Origin: Aradus depressus
Lineage: Eukaryota; Arthropoda; Insecta; Hemiptera; Aradidae
DNA length: 64,000 nucleotides
Reading direction: 5' to 3'
Assembly (NCBI GenBank): GCA_963662175.1
Contig: OY759217.1
Location: forward strand, 9,550,562 to 9,614,561
The translations under genes and the position numbers were made by a program. This document shows positions 11,446 to 24,049 of the stretch, one piece after another. Under the pieces are notes generated by a model. The model did not search any database, was not told the origin of the DNA, and saw nothing but the letters and a program-made list of their open reading frames with translations. Positions within the stretch are counted from its first letter, which is position 1. Every line of letters starts with the position of its first letter.

Positions 11446-11762
11446 TTGTAGTTTCTTTGTCATTTGGTTTTATTTGTCATTTGTTGATCATGTTATTTGG
11501 TTTTATTTGTCATTTGTTGATCATGTTATTTGGTTTTATTTGTCATTTGTTGATCATGTTATTTGGTTTTATTTGTCATTTGTTGATCATGTTATTTGGT
11601 TTTATTTGCCATTTGTTGATCATGTTACTTGGTTTTATTTGTCATTTGTTGATCATGTTATTTGGTTTTATTTGCCATTTGTTGATCATGTTAGTTGGTT
11701 TTATTTGTCATTATTTGATCATGTTATTTGGTTTTATTTGCCATTTGTTGATCATGTTATTA
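11446..11762. repeat. 33-bp minisatellite, ~9.5 copies
   Basis: The unit GTTATTTGGTTTTATTTGTC + ATTTGTTGATCAT repeats every 33 bases with few changes, encoding an 11-residue repeat (VIWFYLSFVDH) or its other frame. The period is a multiple of 3, so frames stay open by construction. I see no start context or signal that would make it a gene. Confidence 0.93.
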
Positions 11763-12341
11763 TTCAATTTATTATTTATTAAAAAAATATATATATATCA
11801 GAAAATAAAAAAATAAAATAATCAGATAATAAACACAAATCAACTTTTTTTTCCAAATCATGTAACATTCGAAAATGATTTAATCATTGGCGGTTATAAT
11901 GTAGCTACATAATTACATATGTAACAATTCTCATATTGCGTGAAAAAAGTATCTTCAGATTGTTACCTACAAATTTCTTTGAAATGTATTATTTTGCAAA
12001 TAGTAATTTGCACATATTATCTTTTCTTTTTTTCATCCCCATTATATGAACGAGGAGAATGTTATGTACTAATATGAATAAAGAATAAAACCTATTATAA
12101 ATATTATAAAAACGTTTATGTCGTTTTTATTTTTATTGTTCTAAATATTTATTTCATCACTTACAGCTGTGGAGTTTGGTGGTGAAATAACTGTTCTAAC
12201 CTTTCCCGTCTAAAAAAAGTTTTCAATTAGTTGTAAAAGTTTATTATTTATTATATATTTTGGAGTTTGTTTACAAAATTATTGAGTTCTTTTGTTTCTC
12301 ACTGTTTACCTCAGTCGTGGTCTAGACCTTGATGTTTGTGA
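11763..12341. other. AT-rich spacer, nothing recognised
   Basis: A/T tracts and a short TATATATA run; no ORF, repeat or element end supported. Confidence 0.5.
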
Positions 12342-12676
12342 TACATGTATTATCAAATTGAAAAGGAAACCAACACGACTTTTTTAAATTTATATTGTTC
12401 ATTTTTTATTAAAAAAAAAAAAAAAATGAAGAGAATATGTGATGTGGGGTTGTAATAGGAGTTTCTTAGATCAACCGCGTTTTTACGAATCACTCCCCCC
12501 TCCCAAGTTATAAAACTGTGATTGAAGGACCCCTCAAATTTTTTCCCGGGCTAGAACAATTTTTAATTTTTGAGAAACTTTCTTTTCAGTTTTTTTTATT
12601 TTTTTTTTTTTCACACCATTCTAGGTTAATGTTTTAAAAATTATAAGACAGATTGATGGACGAACGACGTGAATTT
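12342..12676. repeat. ~335-bp direct repeat, copy 2
   Basis: Second copy of the repeat at 3901-4236, in the same orientation. The copies lose similarity exactly after TGAATTT, where copy 1 continues into the coiled-coil ORF and copy 2 into unrelated sequence. Confidence 0.85.
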
Positions 12677-13045
12677 TTCATAATGGTTCCGTTTTTATTT
12701 CCATTTCTGGTACAAAACCTCAACAATAAACCTGAATATATCAGTTGTGAAATCTTTGCTATTTCTGTGTATGATAATTGTCATTCGATCTAAAAGAATG
12801 CAGTGGATCCAACTGTGGAAACAACAGATGTCGTGGGCAACAGACCCCACCAACATTTCATAGAATATTTTTGATATCTTCATATTAAAAATTAAATCTG
12901 GCATGCTAGGGAAAATATGTGGTATGGCCAAAACTTAACTTTCTTATACACAGCCAAAAGAGAGTGAAAAGTCTGCCACTTGTATTCTTCTTGCAGAGAG
13001 AATTTGTCTTGTCCAATAATGGCTAATTTTTTCTATGTCTAGAGA
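12677..13045. other. Unassigned sequence with a short minus-strand frame
   Basis: A 78-codon minus frame (12695-12931) has an aromatic/Ile-rich composition (FHSWIHCILLDRMTIIIHRN) and more balanced base use than its surroundings. It might be a fragment of a transposon protein, but I cannot name a family. Confidence 0.25.
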
Positions 13046-13049
13046 GAGC

Positions 13050-13350
13050 ACGGCAACATGAGATAGCATGCTTGGCTACTGAGATCAAGATCATCGATTC
13101 GAAAATCGACCGAGGCCCTTAGATTTTTTATATGGGAGGTGAAAAACTCTTGAGCACTCCTTATGTATAATTGAACGTCCCGAGTCTGTACATTGTCTGG
13201 TATTCTATAAGACCCTTAAAACTAGGTGAAGAAACCACGGTAGACAAAATGTCGTGACCTCAAAGTAGAGTCGGCTCATGACCACTAGAGTGACGAAAGA
13301 GCGCTCAGGTAGTAGGCGATATGACCTTATAGTTAAAACCCGGGCATAAG
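13050..13350 (+). mobile_element. SINE-B copy leading into the 114-bp array
   Basis: A diverged tRNA-like head (GATTCGAAAATCGACCGAGG) is followed by the family body (TCGGCTCATGACCACTAGAG, GACGAAAGAGCGCTCAGG, GGCGATATGACC) and tail (AAAACCCGGGCATAAGTCAC). The tail merges without a break into the first unit of the 114-bp array. Confidence 0.82.
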
Positions 13351-14012
13351 TCACAATAATTAACTACTATGTCTGGAATACAAGGGAAGGAGACTGGGGT
13401 CATGCCCTGGTTGTAACTACAAGGTCATATCGCACATGTTTAGTGGGATAAACCCGGGCATAAGTCACTATAACTAACTACTATGTCTGGAATACAAGGG
13501 AAGGAGACTGGGGTCATGCCCTGGTTGTAACTACAAGGTCATATCGCACATGTTTAGTGTGATAAACCCGGGCATAAGTCACAATAACTAACTACTATGT
13601 CTGGAATACAAGGGAAGGAGACTGGGGTCATGCCCTGGTTGTAACTACAAGGTCATATCGCACATGTTTAGTGTGATAAACCCGGGCATAAGTCACAATA
13701 ACTAACTACTATGTCTGGAATACAAGGGAAGGAGACTGGGGTCATGCCCTGGTTGTAACTACAAGGTCATATCGCACATGTTTAGTGTGATAAACCCGGG
13801 CATAAGTCACAATAACTAACTACTATGTCTGGAATACAAGGGAAGGAGACTGGGGTCCTGCCATGGTTGTAACTACAAGGTCATATCGCACATGTTTAGT
13901 GTGATAAACCCGGGCATAAGTCACTATAACTAACTACTATGTCTGGAATACAAGGGAAGGAGACTGGGATCATGCCCTGGTTGTAACTACAAGGTCATAT
14001 CGCAAATGTTTA
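13333..14012. repeat. 114-bp tandem array built from two inverted SINE-B tails
   Basis: Units are near-identical and spaced 114 bases (for example GATAAACCCGGG at 13447, 13561 and 13675), about six copies. Each unit contains a forward SINE-B tail (AAACCCGGGCATAAGTCAC) and, about 40 bases on, a reverse-oriented tail (CATGCCCTGGTTGTAACTAC then AAGGTCATATCGC). The unit is therefore a tail-to-tail SINE-B junction amplified in tandem. The left flank is a plus SINE-B and the right flank a minus SINE-B body, as that model requires. Confidence 0.88.
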
Positions 14013-14115
14013 GTCTCCAAGGCTAGGGGGCTTTAACGAGTACCTGACACCGCACAGGTTCAGTAGGCTACCATCGCTTAACATCCAATCCGACGGACGG
14101 CGAGCTCAAAGATAT
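13975..14115 (-). mobile_element. SINE-B partial copy, minus strand
   Basis: Reading plus, the reversed family motifs appear in order: CATGCCCTGG, GGTCATATCGC, GGGGGCTTTAACGAGTACC, TGACACCGCACAGG, CATCGCTTAACATCC and CGACGGACGGCGAGC. The tRNA head is absent and AT-rich sequence follows. Confidence 0.8.
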
Positions 14116-14371
14116 TTTTCCACTCAAATAAAAAACCATATTATATATAAATACTATAAAGTAATTTTCATTGTAGTAATTTTAATTTTAACATAATTAT
14201 TTATTATACAGTGAGAAACCATGTTTTTTGACTGATAGGTTCCAGAGCAGTTTTCAAATAAAAATTTGAAGAAAATTTTCGTTTTTTTTATTCCTTTAAT
14301 GTGAGATATACATACTACTAACCAGAAAAATACTGTTTAGCAAAATCAATTTTTGTCGCGCATTGGTAGGC
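14116..14371. other. AT-rich spacer before the satellite
   Basis: No feature seen between the SINE-B array and the first satellite monomer. Confidence 0.5.
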
Positions 14372-17300
14372 TTTTTTATAACCAGTCACTATGCTCAGCC
14401 TACAGTTTATTATTATTATTATTTTTGCCTGATGTACCTTGCATATTGGCCATCCTATAGTTGATTTGACAAAGTCGCCGCTTCTTCCCTCCCCTTTTTT
14501 ATAACCAGTCACTATGCTCAGCCTACAGTATATTATTATTATTGTTTTTGCCTGATGTACCTTGCATATTGGCCATCCTATAGTTGATCTGACAAAGTCG
14601 CCGCTTCTTCCCTCCCCTTTTTATAACCAGTCACTATGCTCAGCCTACAGTTTATTATTATTATTATTTTTGCCTGATGTACCTTGCATATTGGCCATCC
14701 TATAGTTGATTTGACAAAGTCCCCGCTTCTTCACTCCCCTTTTTATAACCAGTCACTATGCTCAGCCTACAGTATATTATTATTATTATTTTTGCCTGAT
14801 GTACCTTGCATATTGGCCATCCTATAGTTGATTTGACAAAGTCGCCGCTTCTTCCCTCCCCTTTTTTATAACCAGTCACTATGCTCAGCCTACAGTTTAT
14901 TATTATTATTTTTTTGCCTGATGTACCCTGCATATTGGCCATCCTATAGTTGATTTGACAAAGTCGCCGCTTCTTCCCTCCCCTTTTTTATAACCAGTCA
15001 CTATGCTCAGCCTACAGTATATTATTATTATTGTTTTTGCCTGATGTACCTTGCATATTGGCCATCCTATAGTTGATCTGACAAAGTCGCCGCTTCTTCC
15101 CTCCCCTTTTTATAACCAGTCACTATGCTCAGCCTACAGTTTATTATTATTATTATTTTTGCCTGATGTACCTTGCATATTGGCCATCCTATAGTTGATT
15201 TGACAAAGTCCCCGCTTCTTCACTCCCCTTTTTATAACCAGTCACTATGCTCAGCCTACAGTATATTATTATTATTATTTTTGCCTGATGTACCTTGCAT
15301 ATTGGCCATCCTATAGTTGATTTGACAAAGTCGCCGCTTCTTCCCTCCCCTTTTTTATAACCAGTCACTATGCTCAGCCTACAGTTTATTATTATTATTT
15401 TTTTGCCTGATGTACCCTGCATATTGGCCATCCTATAGTTGATTTGACAAAGTCGCCGCTTCTTCCCTCCCCTTTTTTATAACCAGTCACTATGCTCAGC
15501 CTACAGTTTATTATTATTATTTTTTTGCCTGATGTACCCTGCATATTGGCCATCAACCTATAGTTGATTTGACAAAGTCCCCGCTTCTTCCCTCCCCTTT
15601 TTTATAACCAGTCACTATGCTCAGCCTACAGTTTATTATTATTATTTTTTTGCCTGATGTACCCTGCATATTGGCCATCAACCTATAGTTGATTTGACAA
15701 AGTCCCCGCTTCTTCCCTCCCCTTTTTTATAACCAGTCACTATGCTCAGCCTACAGTTTATTATTATTATTATTTTTTTGCCTGATGTACCTTGCATATT
15801 AGCCATCAACCTATAGTTGGTTTGACAAAGTCCCCGCTTCTTCCCTCCCCTTTTTTATAACCAGTCACTATGCTCAGCCTACAGTATATTATTATTATTG
15901 TTTTTGCCTGATGTACCTTGCATATTGGCCATCCTATAGTTGATTTGACAAAGTCCCCGCTTCTTCCCTCCCCTTTTTATAACCAGTCACTATGCTCAGC
16001 CTACAGTATATAATTATTATTATTTTTGCCTGATGTACCTTGCATATTGGCCATCCTATAGTTGATTTGACAAAGTCCCCGCTTCTTCCCTCCCCTTTTT
16101 ATAACCAGTCACTATGCTCAGCCTACAGTATATTATTACTATTATTTTTGCCTGATGTACCTTGCATATTGGCCATCCTATAGTTGATTTGACAAAGTCC
16201 CCGCTTCTTCCCTCCCCTTTTTATAACCAGTCACTATGCTCAGCCTACAGTTTATTATTATTATTATTTTTTTGCCTGATGTACCTTGCATATTGGTCAT
16301 CCTATAGTTGATTTGACAAAGTCCCCGCTTCTTCCCTCCCCTTTTTTATAACCAGTCACTATGCTCAGCCTACAGTTTATTATTATTTTTTTGGCTGATG
16401 TACCTTGCATATTGGCCATCCTATAGTTGATTTGACAAAGTCCCCGCTTCTTCACTCCCCTTTTTATAACCAGTCACTATGCTCAGCCTACAGTATATTA
16501 TTATTATTATTTTTGCCTGATGTACCTTGCATATTGGCCATCCTATAGTTGATTTGACAAAGTCGCCGCTTCTTCCCTCCCCTTTTTTATAACCAGTCAC
16601 TATGCTCAGCCTACAGTTTATTATTATTATTTTTTTGCCTGATGTACCCTGCATATTGGCCATCCTATAGTTGATTTGACAAAGTCGCCGCTTCTTCCCT
16701 CCCCTTTTTTATAACCAGTCACTATGCTCAGCCTACAGTTTATTATTATTATTTTTTTGCCTGATGTACCCTGCATATTGGCCATCAACCTATAGTTGAT
16801 TTGACAAAGTCCCCGCTTCTTCCCTCCCCTTTTTTATAACCAGTCACTATGCTCAGCCTACAGTTTATTATTATTATTTTTTTGCCTGATGTACCTTGCA
16901 TATTGGCCATCAACCTATAGTTGGTTTGACAAAGTCCCCGCTTCTTCCCTCCCCTTTTTTATAACCAGTCACTATGCTCAGCCTACAGTATATTATTATT
17001 ATTGTTTTTGCCTGATGTACCTTGCATATTGGCCATCCTATAGTTGATTTGACAAAGTCCCCGCTTCTTCCCTCCCCTTTTTATAACCAGTCACTATGCT
17101 CAGCCTACAGTATATAATTATTATTATTTTTGCCTGATGTACCTTGCATATTGGCCATCCTATAGTTGATTTGACAAAGTCCCCGCTTCTTCCCTCCCCT
17201 TTTTATAACCAGTCACTATGCTCAGCCTACAGTATATTATTATTATTATTTTTGCCTGATGTACCTTGCATATTGGCCATCCTATAGTTGATTTGACAAA

Positions 17301-20300
17301 GTCCCCGCTTCTTCCCTCCCCTTTTTTATAACCAGTCACTATGCTCAGCCTACAGTTTATTATTATTATTTTTTTGCCTGATGTACCCTGCATATTGGCC
17401 ATCAACCTATAGTTGATTTGACAAAGTCCCCGCTTCTTCCCTCCCCTTTTTTATAACCAGTCACTATGCTCAGCCTACAGTTTATTATTATTATTTTTTT
17501 GCCTGATGTACCCTGCATATTGGCCATCAACCTATAGTTGATTTGACAAAGTCCCCGCTTCTTCCCTCCCCTTTTTTATAACCAGTCACTATGCTCAGCC
17601 TACAGTTTATTATTATTATTATTTTTTTGCCTGATGTACCTTGCATATTAGCCATCAACCTATAGTTGGTTTGACAAAGTCCCCGCTTCTTCCCTCCCCT
17701 TTTTTATAACCAGTCACTATGCTCAGCCTACAGTATATTATTATTATTGTTTTTGCCTGATGTACCTTGCATATTGGCCATCCTATAGTTGATTTGACAA
17801 AGTCCCCGCTTCTTCCCTCCCCTTTTTATAACCAGTCACTATGCTCAGCCTACAGTATATAATTATTATTATTTTTGCCTGATGTACCTTGCATATTGGC
17901 CATCCTATAGTTGATTTGACAAAGTCCCCGCTTCTTCCCTCCCCTTTTTATAACCAGTCACTATGCTCAGCCTACAGTATATTATTACTATTATTTTTGC
18001 CTGATGTACCTTGCATATTGGCCATCCTATAGTTGATTTGACAAAGTCCCCGCTTCTTCCCTCCCCTTTTTATAACCAGTCACTATGCTCAGCCTACAGT
18101 TTATTATTATTATTATTTTTTTGCCTGATGTACCTTGCATATTGGTCATCCTATAGTTGATTTGACAAAGTCCCCGCTTCTTCCCTCCCCTTTTTTATAA
18201 CCAGTCACTATGCTCAGCCTACAGTTTATTATTATTTTTTTGGCTGATGTACCTTGCATATTGGCCATCCTATAGTTGATTTGACAAAGTCCCCGCTTCT
18301 TCACTCCCCTTTTTATAACCAGTCACTATGCTCAGCCTACAGTATATTATTATTATTATTTTTGCCTGATGTACCTTGCATATTGGCCATCCTATAGTTG
18401 ATTTGACAAAGTCGCCGCTTCTTCCCTCCCCTTTTTTATAACCAGTCACTATGCTCAGCCTACAGTTTATTATTATTATTTTTTTGCCTGATGTACCCTG
18501 CATATTGGCCATCCTATAGTTGATTTGACAAAGTCGCCGCTTCTTCCCTCCCCTTTTTTATAACCAGTCACTATGCTCAGCCTACAGTTTATTATTATTA
18601 TTTTTTTGCCTGATGTACCCTGCATATTGGCCATCAACCTATAGTTGATTTGACAAAGTCCCCGCTTCTTCCCTCCCCTTTTTTATAACCAGTCACTATG
18701 CTCAGCCTACAGTTTATTATTATTATTTTTTTGCCTGATGTACCTTGCATATTGGCCATCAACCTATAGTTGGTTTGACAAAGTCCCCGCTTCTTCCCTC
18801 CCCTTTTTTATAACCAGTCACTATGCTCAGCCTACAGTATATTATTATTATTGTTTTTGCCTGATGTACCTTGCATATTGGCCATCCTATAGTTGATTTG
18901 ACAAAGTCCCCGCTTCTTCCCTCCCCTTTTTATAACCAGTCACTATGCTCAGCCTACAGTATATAATTATTATTATTTTTGCCTGATGTACCTTGCATAT
19001 TGGCCATCCTATAGTTGATTTGACAAAGTCCCCGCTTCTTCCCTCCCCTTTTTATAACCAGTCACTATGCTCAGCCTACAGTATATTATTATTATTATTT
19101 TTGCCTGATGTACCTTGCATATTGGCCATCCTATAGTTGATTTGACAAAGTCCCCGCTTCTTCCCTCCCCTTTTTATAACCAGTCACTATGCTCAGCCTA
19201 CAGTTTATTATTATTATTATTTTTTTGCCTGATGTACCTTGCATATTGGCCATCCTATAGTTGATTTGACAAAGTCCCCGCTTCTTCCCTCCCCTTTTTT
19301 ATAACCAGTCACTATGCTCAGCCTACAGTTTATTATTATTTTTTTGCCTGATGTACCTTGCATATTGGCCATCAACCTATAGTTGATTTGACAAAGTTCC
19401 CGCTTCTTCCCTCCCCTTTTTATAACCAGTCACTATGCTCAGCCTACAGTTTATTATTATTATTATTTTTTTGCCTGATGTACCTTGCATATTGGCCATC
19501 CTATAGTTGATTTGACAAAGTCCCCGCTTCTTCCCTCCCCTTTTTTATAACCAGTCACTATGCTCAGCCTACAGTTTATTATTTTTTTGCCGGATGTACC
19601 TTGCATATTGGCCATCAACCTATAGTTGATTTGACAAAGTCCCCGCTTCTTCCCTCCCCTTTTTTATAACCAGTCACTATGCTCAGCCTACAGTTTACTA
19701 TTATTATTTTTTTGCCTGATGTACCTTGCATATTGGCCATCCTATAGTTGATTTGACAAAGTCGCCGCTTCTTCCCTCCCCTTTTTTATAACCAGTCACT
19801 ATGCTCAGCCTACAGTTTATTATTATTTTTTTGCCTGATGTACCCTGCATATTGGCCATCAACCTATAGTTGATTTGACAAAGTCCCCGCTTCTTCCCTC
19901 CCCTTTTTTATAACCAGTCACTATGCTCAGCCTACAGTTTATTATTATTATTTTTTTGCCTGATGTACCTTGCATATTGGCCATCAACCTATAGTTGGTT
20001 TGACAAAGTCCCCGCTTCTTCCCTCCCCTTTTTTATAACCAGTCACTATGCTCAGCCTACAGTATATTATTATTATTGTTTTTGCCTGATGTACCTTGCA
20101 TATTGGCCATCCTATAGTTGATTTGACAAAGTCCCCGCTTCTTCCCTCCCCTTTTTATAACCAGTCACTATGCTCAGCCTACAGTATATAATTATTATTA
20201 TTTTTGCCTGATGTACCTTGCATATTGGCCATCCTATAGTTGATTTGACAAAGTCCCCGCTTCTTCCCTCCCCTTTTTATAACCAGTCACTATGCTCAGC

Positions 20301-22124
20301 CTACAGTATATTATTATTATTATTTTTGCCTGATGTACCTTGCATATTGGCCATCCTATAGTTGATTTGACAAAGTCCCCGCTTCTTCCCTCCCCTTTTT
20401 ATAACCAGTCACTATGCTCAGCCTACAGTTTATTATTATTATTATTTTTTTGCCTGATGTACCTTGCATATTGGCCATCCTATAGTTGATTTGACAAAGT
20501 CCCCGCTTCTTCCCTCCCCTTTTTTATAACCAGTCACTATGCTCAGCCTACAGTTTATTATTATTTTTTTGCCTGATGTACCTTGCATATTGGCCATCAA
20601 CCTATAGTTGATTTGACAAAGTTCCCGCTTCTTCCCTCCCCTTTTTATAACCAGTCACTATGCTCAGCCTACAGTTTATTATTATTATTATTTTTTTGCC
20701 TGATGTACCTTGCATATTGGCCATCCTATAGTTGATTTGACAAAGTCCCCGCTTCTTCCCTCCCCTTTTTTATAACCAGTCACTATGCTCAGCCTACAGT
20801 TTATTATTTTTTTGCCGGATGTACCTTGCATATTGGCCATCAACCTATAGTTGATTTGACAAAGTCCCCGCTTCTTCCCTCCCCTTTTTTATAACCAGTC
20901 ACTATGCTCAGCCTACAGTTTATTATTATTATTTTTTTGCCTGATGTACCTTGCATATTGGCCATCCTATAGTTGATTTGACAAAGTCCCCGCTTCTTCC
21001 CTCCCTTTTTTTATAACCAGTCACTATGCTCAGCCTACAGTTTATTATTATTATTTTTTTGCCTGATGTACCCTGCATATTGGCCATCCTATAGTTGATT
21101 TGACAAAGTCGCCGCTTCTTCCCTCCCCTTTTTTATAACCAGTCACTATGCTCAGCCTACAGTTTATTATTATTATTTTTTTGCCTGATGTACCCTGCAT
21201 ATTGGCCATCAACCTATAGTTGATTTGACAAAGTCCCCGCTTCTTCCCTCCCCTTTTTTATAACCAGTCACTATGCTCAGCCTACAGTTTATTATTATTA
21301 TTTTTTTGCCTGATGTACCCTGCATATTGGCCATCAACCTATAGTTGATTTGACAAAGTCCCCGCTTCTTCCCTCCCCTTTTTTATAACCAGTCACTATG
21401 CTCAGCCTACAGTTTATTATTATTATTATTTTTTTGCCGGATGTACCTTGCATATTGGCCATCAACCTATAGTTGATTTGACAAAGTCCCCGCTTCTTCC
21501 CTCCCCTTTTTATAACCAGTCACTATGCTCAGCCTACAGTATATAATTATTATTATTTTTGCCTGATGTACCTTGCATATTGGCCATCCTATAGTTGATT
21601 TGACAAAGTCCCCGCTTCTTCCCTCCCCTTTTTATAACCAGTCACTATGCTCAGCCTACAGTTTATTATTATTATTATTTTTTTGCCTGATGTACCTTGC
21701 ATATTGGCCATCCTATAGTTGATTTGACAAAGTCCCCGCTTCTTCCCTCCCCTTTTTATAACCAGTCACTATGCTCAGCCTACAGTTTATTATTATTATT
21801 TTTTTGCCTGATGTACCTTGCATATTGGCCATCAACCTATAGTTGATTTGACAAAGTTCCCGCTTCTTCCCTCCCCTTTTTATAACCAGTCACTATGCTC
21901 AGCCTACAGTTTATTATTATTATTATTTTTTTGCCTGATGTACCTTGCATATTGGCCATCCTATAGTTGATTTGACAAAGTCCCCGCTTCTTCCCTCCCC
22001 TTTTTTATAACCAGTCACTATGCTCAGCCTACAGTTTATTATTTTATTGCCGGATGTACCTTGCATATTGGCCATCAACCTATAGTTGATTTGACAAAGT
22101 CCCCGCTTCTTCCCTCCCCTTTTA
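14372..22124. repeat. ~122-bp satellite array, about 63 monomers, with higher-order structure
   Basis: The monomer contains TTTTATAACCAGTCACTATG, CTCAGCCTACAG, a variable (TTA)n/T-tract, GCCTGATGTACCTTGCATAT, TGGCCATC, an optional AAC, CTATAGTTGATTTGACAAAG and TCCCCGCTTCTTCCCTCCCC. Successive starts are 122-123 bases apart. Monomer variants (TCGCCG/TCCCCG, CTTGCA/CCTGCA, with or without AAC, GCCGG) recur in ordered blocks. A 243-base block at 14700 is repeated at 15189, 16421 and 18270. The rare TATTATTACTATTA variant recurs exactly 1849 bases apart (16131 and 17980). On the minus strand each monomer has a TATA-like GGTTATAAAAAGGGG. Short 80-codon minus frames across monomers are artefacts. 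Confidence 0.96.
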
Positions 22125-23050
22125 TCACATCATTCCGGTGTTTGATATTGAAGATGATATCCATAGGAGATGATATCCCGGGATTTTTAATCTGTTTTTT
22201 GATTTGACTAAAATCGGCTATTATACTAAAAAAATTGCAATAAGAAAAGGGTCGTCTTTCAGTAAAACGAAAATTCACTTTTTCGTTTTTCACTAAGCAA
22301 TCTATGATTTTTTAAGCAAGATACCTTGTTTATCTTTTCTTCAAAAAAAGGCTCAAAAAACTTTAGAAGAATTTTATTCCTGAAAAATATAATTTTTGTA
22401 ATTATGAAATTGATACAATGATGTCAAAGCGAGCCTTGAGAAACATTTGTGTAAACAACTTCATGCCAGATCATGTAACACAAATTGTACCGTTTTTAAA
22501 AACGATCGTTAAAAACTCAATTTAAAATAATGAGAAGCAAAAAATTAGCTTTCGAATTTTATATCCAGGACCCCCTCATTTTATTCTATCATTCGAAAGA
22601 CTATTTCACGAATTCTTTGAACATTTTCTGACACCGCCGAACGCTGAGTTTTGCAAAAATGAACAATTTTACTGGAAAATCGTTATAAATGCTGTACCGT
22701 CTCGAATATGAAATTAGTACGTACGAGTATACATAACATTTTTTGTAGAAAATAAATTTTACATTGAAAATGTTGGTTCTTTTTGAACGGTTTTTCGAGC
22801 TACAGCCCAAAACCATGTGCAAAAATATAATTAAAATATACTCGAAGTTAAAAAATGAAGTTTTGACTACTTAATTTTGGAATTGTAATAAAAAGGACTT
22901 TTACGATTAATTGTTTATACATTTTTTTGATTGTAAAAACAAAAACTTGAAAAAGTAAATTAAACTAAAAAATGGAATGGAAAAAGTAAAGAATATTTCT
23001 TGTTAGTATATTTTCATGTTTGTATACAAAAAATATATATATTCTTTTGT
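22125..23050. other. AT-rich sequence right of the satellite
   Basis: No gene or named element. The junction with the satellite is abrupt after CCCCTTTT at ~22124. Short frames have no motifs. Confidence 0.45.
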
Positions 23051-23054
23051 TGTT

Positions 23055-23530
23055 TACTTCCCCAGCTATTCAAGAACAGGGGAAATTATATAATCGATCA
23101 AAAATTCGATGTGACGTGGAGCTTTCAACGGAATTCAATGATTTCCGGTCTCCAGATGCAAAATGGGGAAAAAAATATAGATACGAAATTTTATTTGTGA
23201 ATCCAGAACCCTCTAACGACAACACCTATTGTTTTTCAGTCAAATCGACCAAAGGGACGGGGGGATTAGGGGAGAGGTTTAACATAAAAATCTAATAACT
23301 GCCGATAGTATGAATTTATCAAAATTTTTATATGTTCGACCAAAACCCCATAAGGACAACACTTATATATTTTGTGCCCAAATCGACTAAAAGGGGGGGG
23401 GGGGGAGGGGGGGATTCAGGGAGAGGATTAACTCAAAAACCCCGATATCTGCCGAGGAAGTGAATGTATCGACATGAAATTTTTGTTTAGAGTCAAAACC
23501 CAATGTAGACATAGTAACTGTGGAAGGTTC
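23055..23530 (+). repeat. F1 dispersed repeat copy
   Basis: Starts with the family's 5' motif ACTTCCCCAGCTAT ... GGGGAA, then TCAAAAATTCGATGTG and TTTCAACGGAATTC. At least two ~120-base internal subrepeats follow (ACTGCCGATAGTATGAAT; ATCCAGAACCCTCTAACGAC; CAAATCGACCAAAGGGA). A G-run lies near 23395. No protein is encoded. The same ordered motifs recur at many places in this window. Confidence 0.8.
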
Positions 23531-23554
23531 TTATGAAGAGTTCTTAGTATGCTT

Positions 23555-23945
23555 AAAGGCCAAATTGAAAAATACGCTACGTGACATCTCAAAATTTTGA
23601 ACGGAAGGGGGGGTTGTGGGGGTAGGCCTACATGTAAAGATAGTGATAGGTCTTTAACGGATGATCGGAATGTCATGGAATTTCACATGTCGAATACTTG
23701 AAAGCCAAATTGAAAAATAAAGTGTGTGACGTCTCAAAAGGGAGGAGGGTTTTGGGGGTAGACCTTAGCATTAAATAGTTGTAGCTCATTAACGAATGGT
23801 CGGATTGTCATGGAATTTCACATGTAGTATTCTTAAAAGACAAAAACAAAAAAAGGATATGTGACGTCTCAAAATTGTCAACGGGAGGGGGGTATGGGGG
23901 GGCAAGCATATACCTAAATAGTAGTTTCAAAAGCAATATTTAAAA
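23555..23945. repeat. Diverged ~135-bp tandem repeat
   Basis: GTCATGGAATTTCACATGT recurs at ~23672 and ~23807, and GTGACGTCTCAAAA precedes a G-rich stretch in each unit. About three diverged units follow directly after an F1 copy and may be its extension. Confidence 0.65.
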
Positions 23946-24049
23946 ATTGGCTGTGACCCTTTTGGACGGGAGGGGTGGCGGTGCATTAATTGCATTTAAA
24001 TGAATCTCACATGGAGCTTTCCTAAAGATGGGATATAGCCCTAATCTTA

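Noticed and set aside
11402..11816. Apparent multi-pass membrane protein
   Set aside because: Produced entirely by the 33-bp minisatellite; its hydrophobicity follows from the T-rich unit.
3901..12676. Complete LTR retrotransposon bounded by the 335-bp repeats
   Set aside because: No TG...CA termini, no primer-binding site or polypurine tract recognised, no matching flanking duplication and no protease or polymerase motifs inside.
14318..18512. Series of ~80-codon minus-strand ORFs starting MANMQGTSGK
   Set aside because: Each spans two satellite monomers and ends where the (TTA)n length changes frame; not genes.
14372..22124. CRISPR-like array
   Set aside because: Repeats are contiguous ~122-base monomers without unique spacers, in a eukaryotic context.
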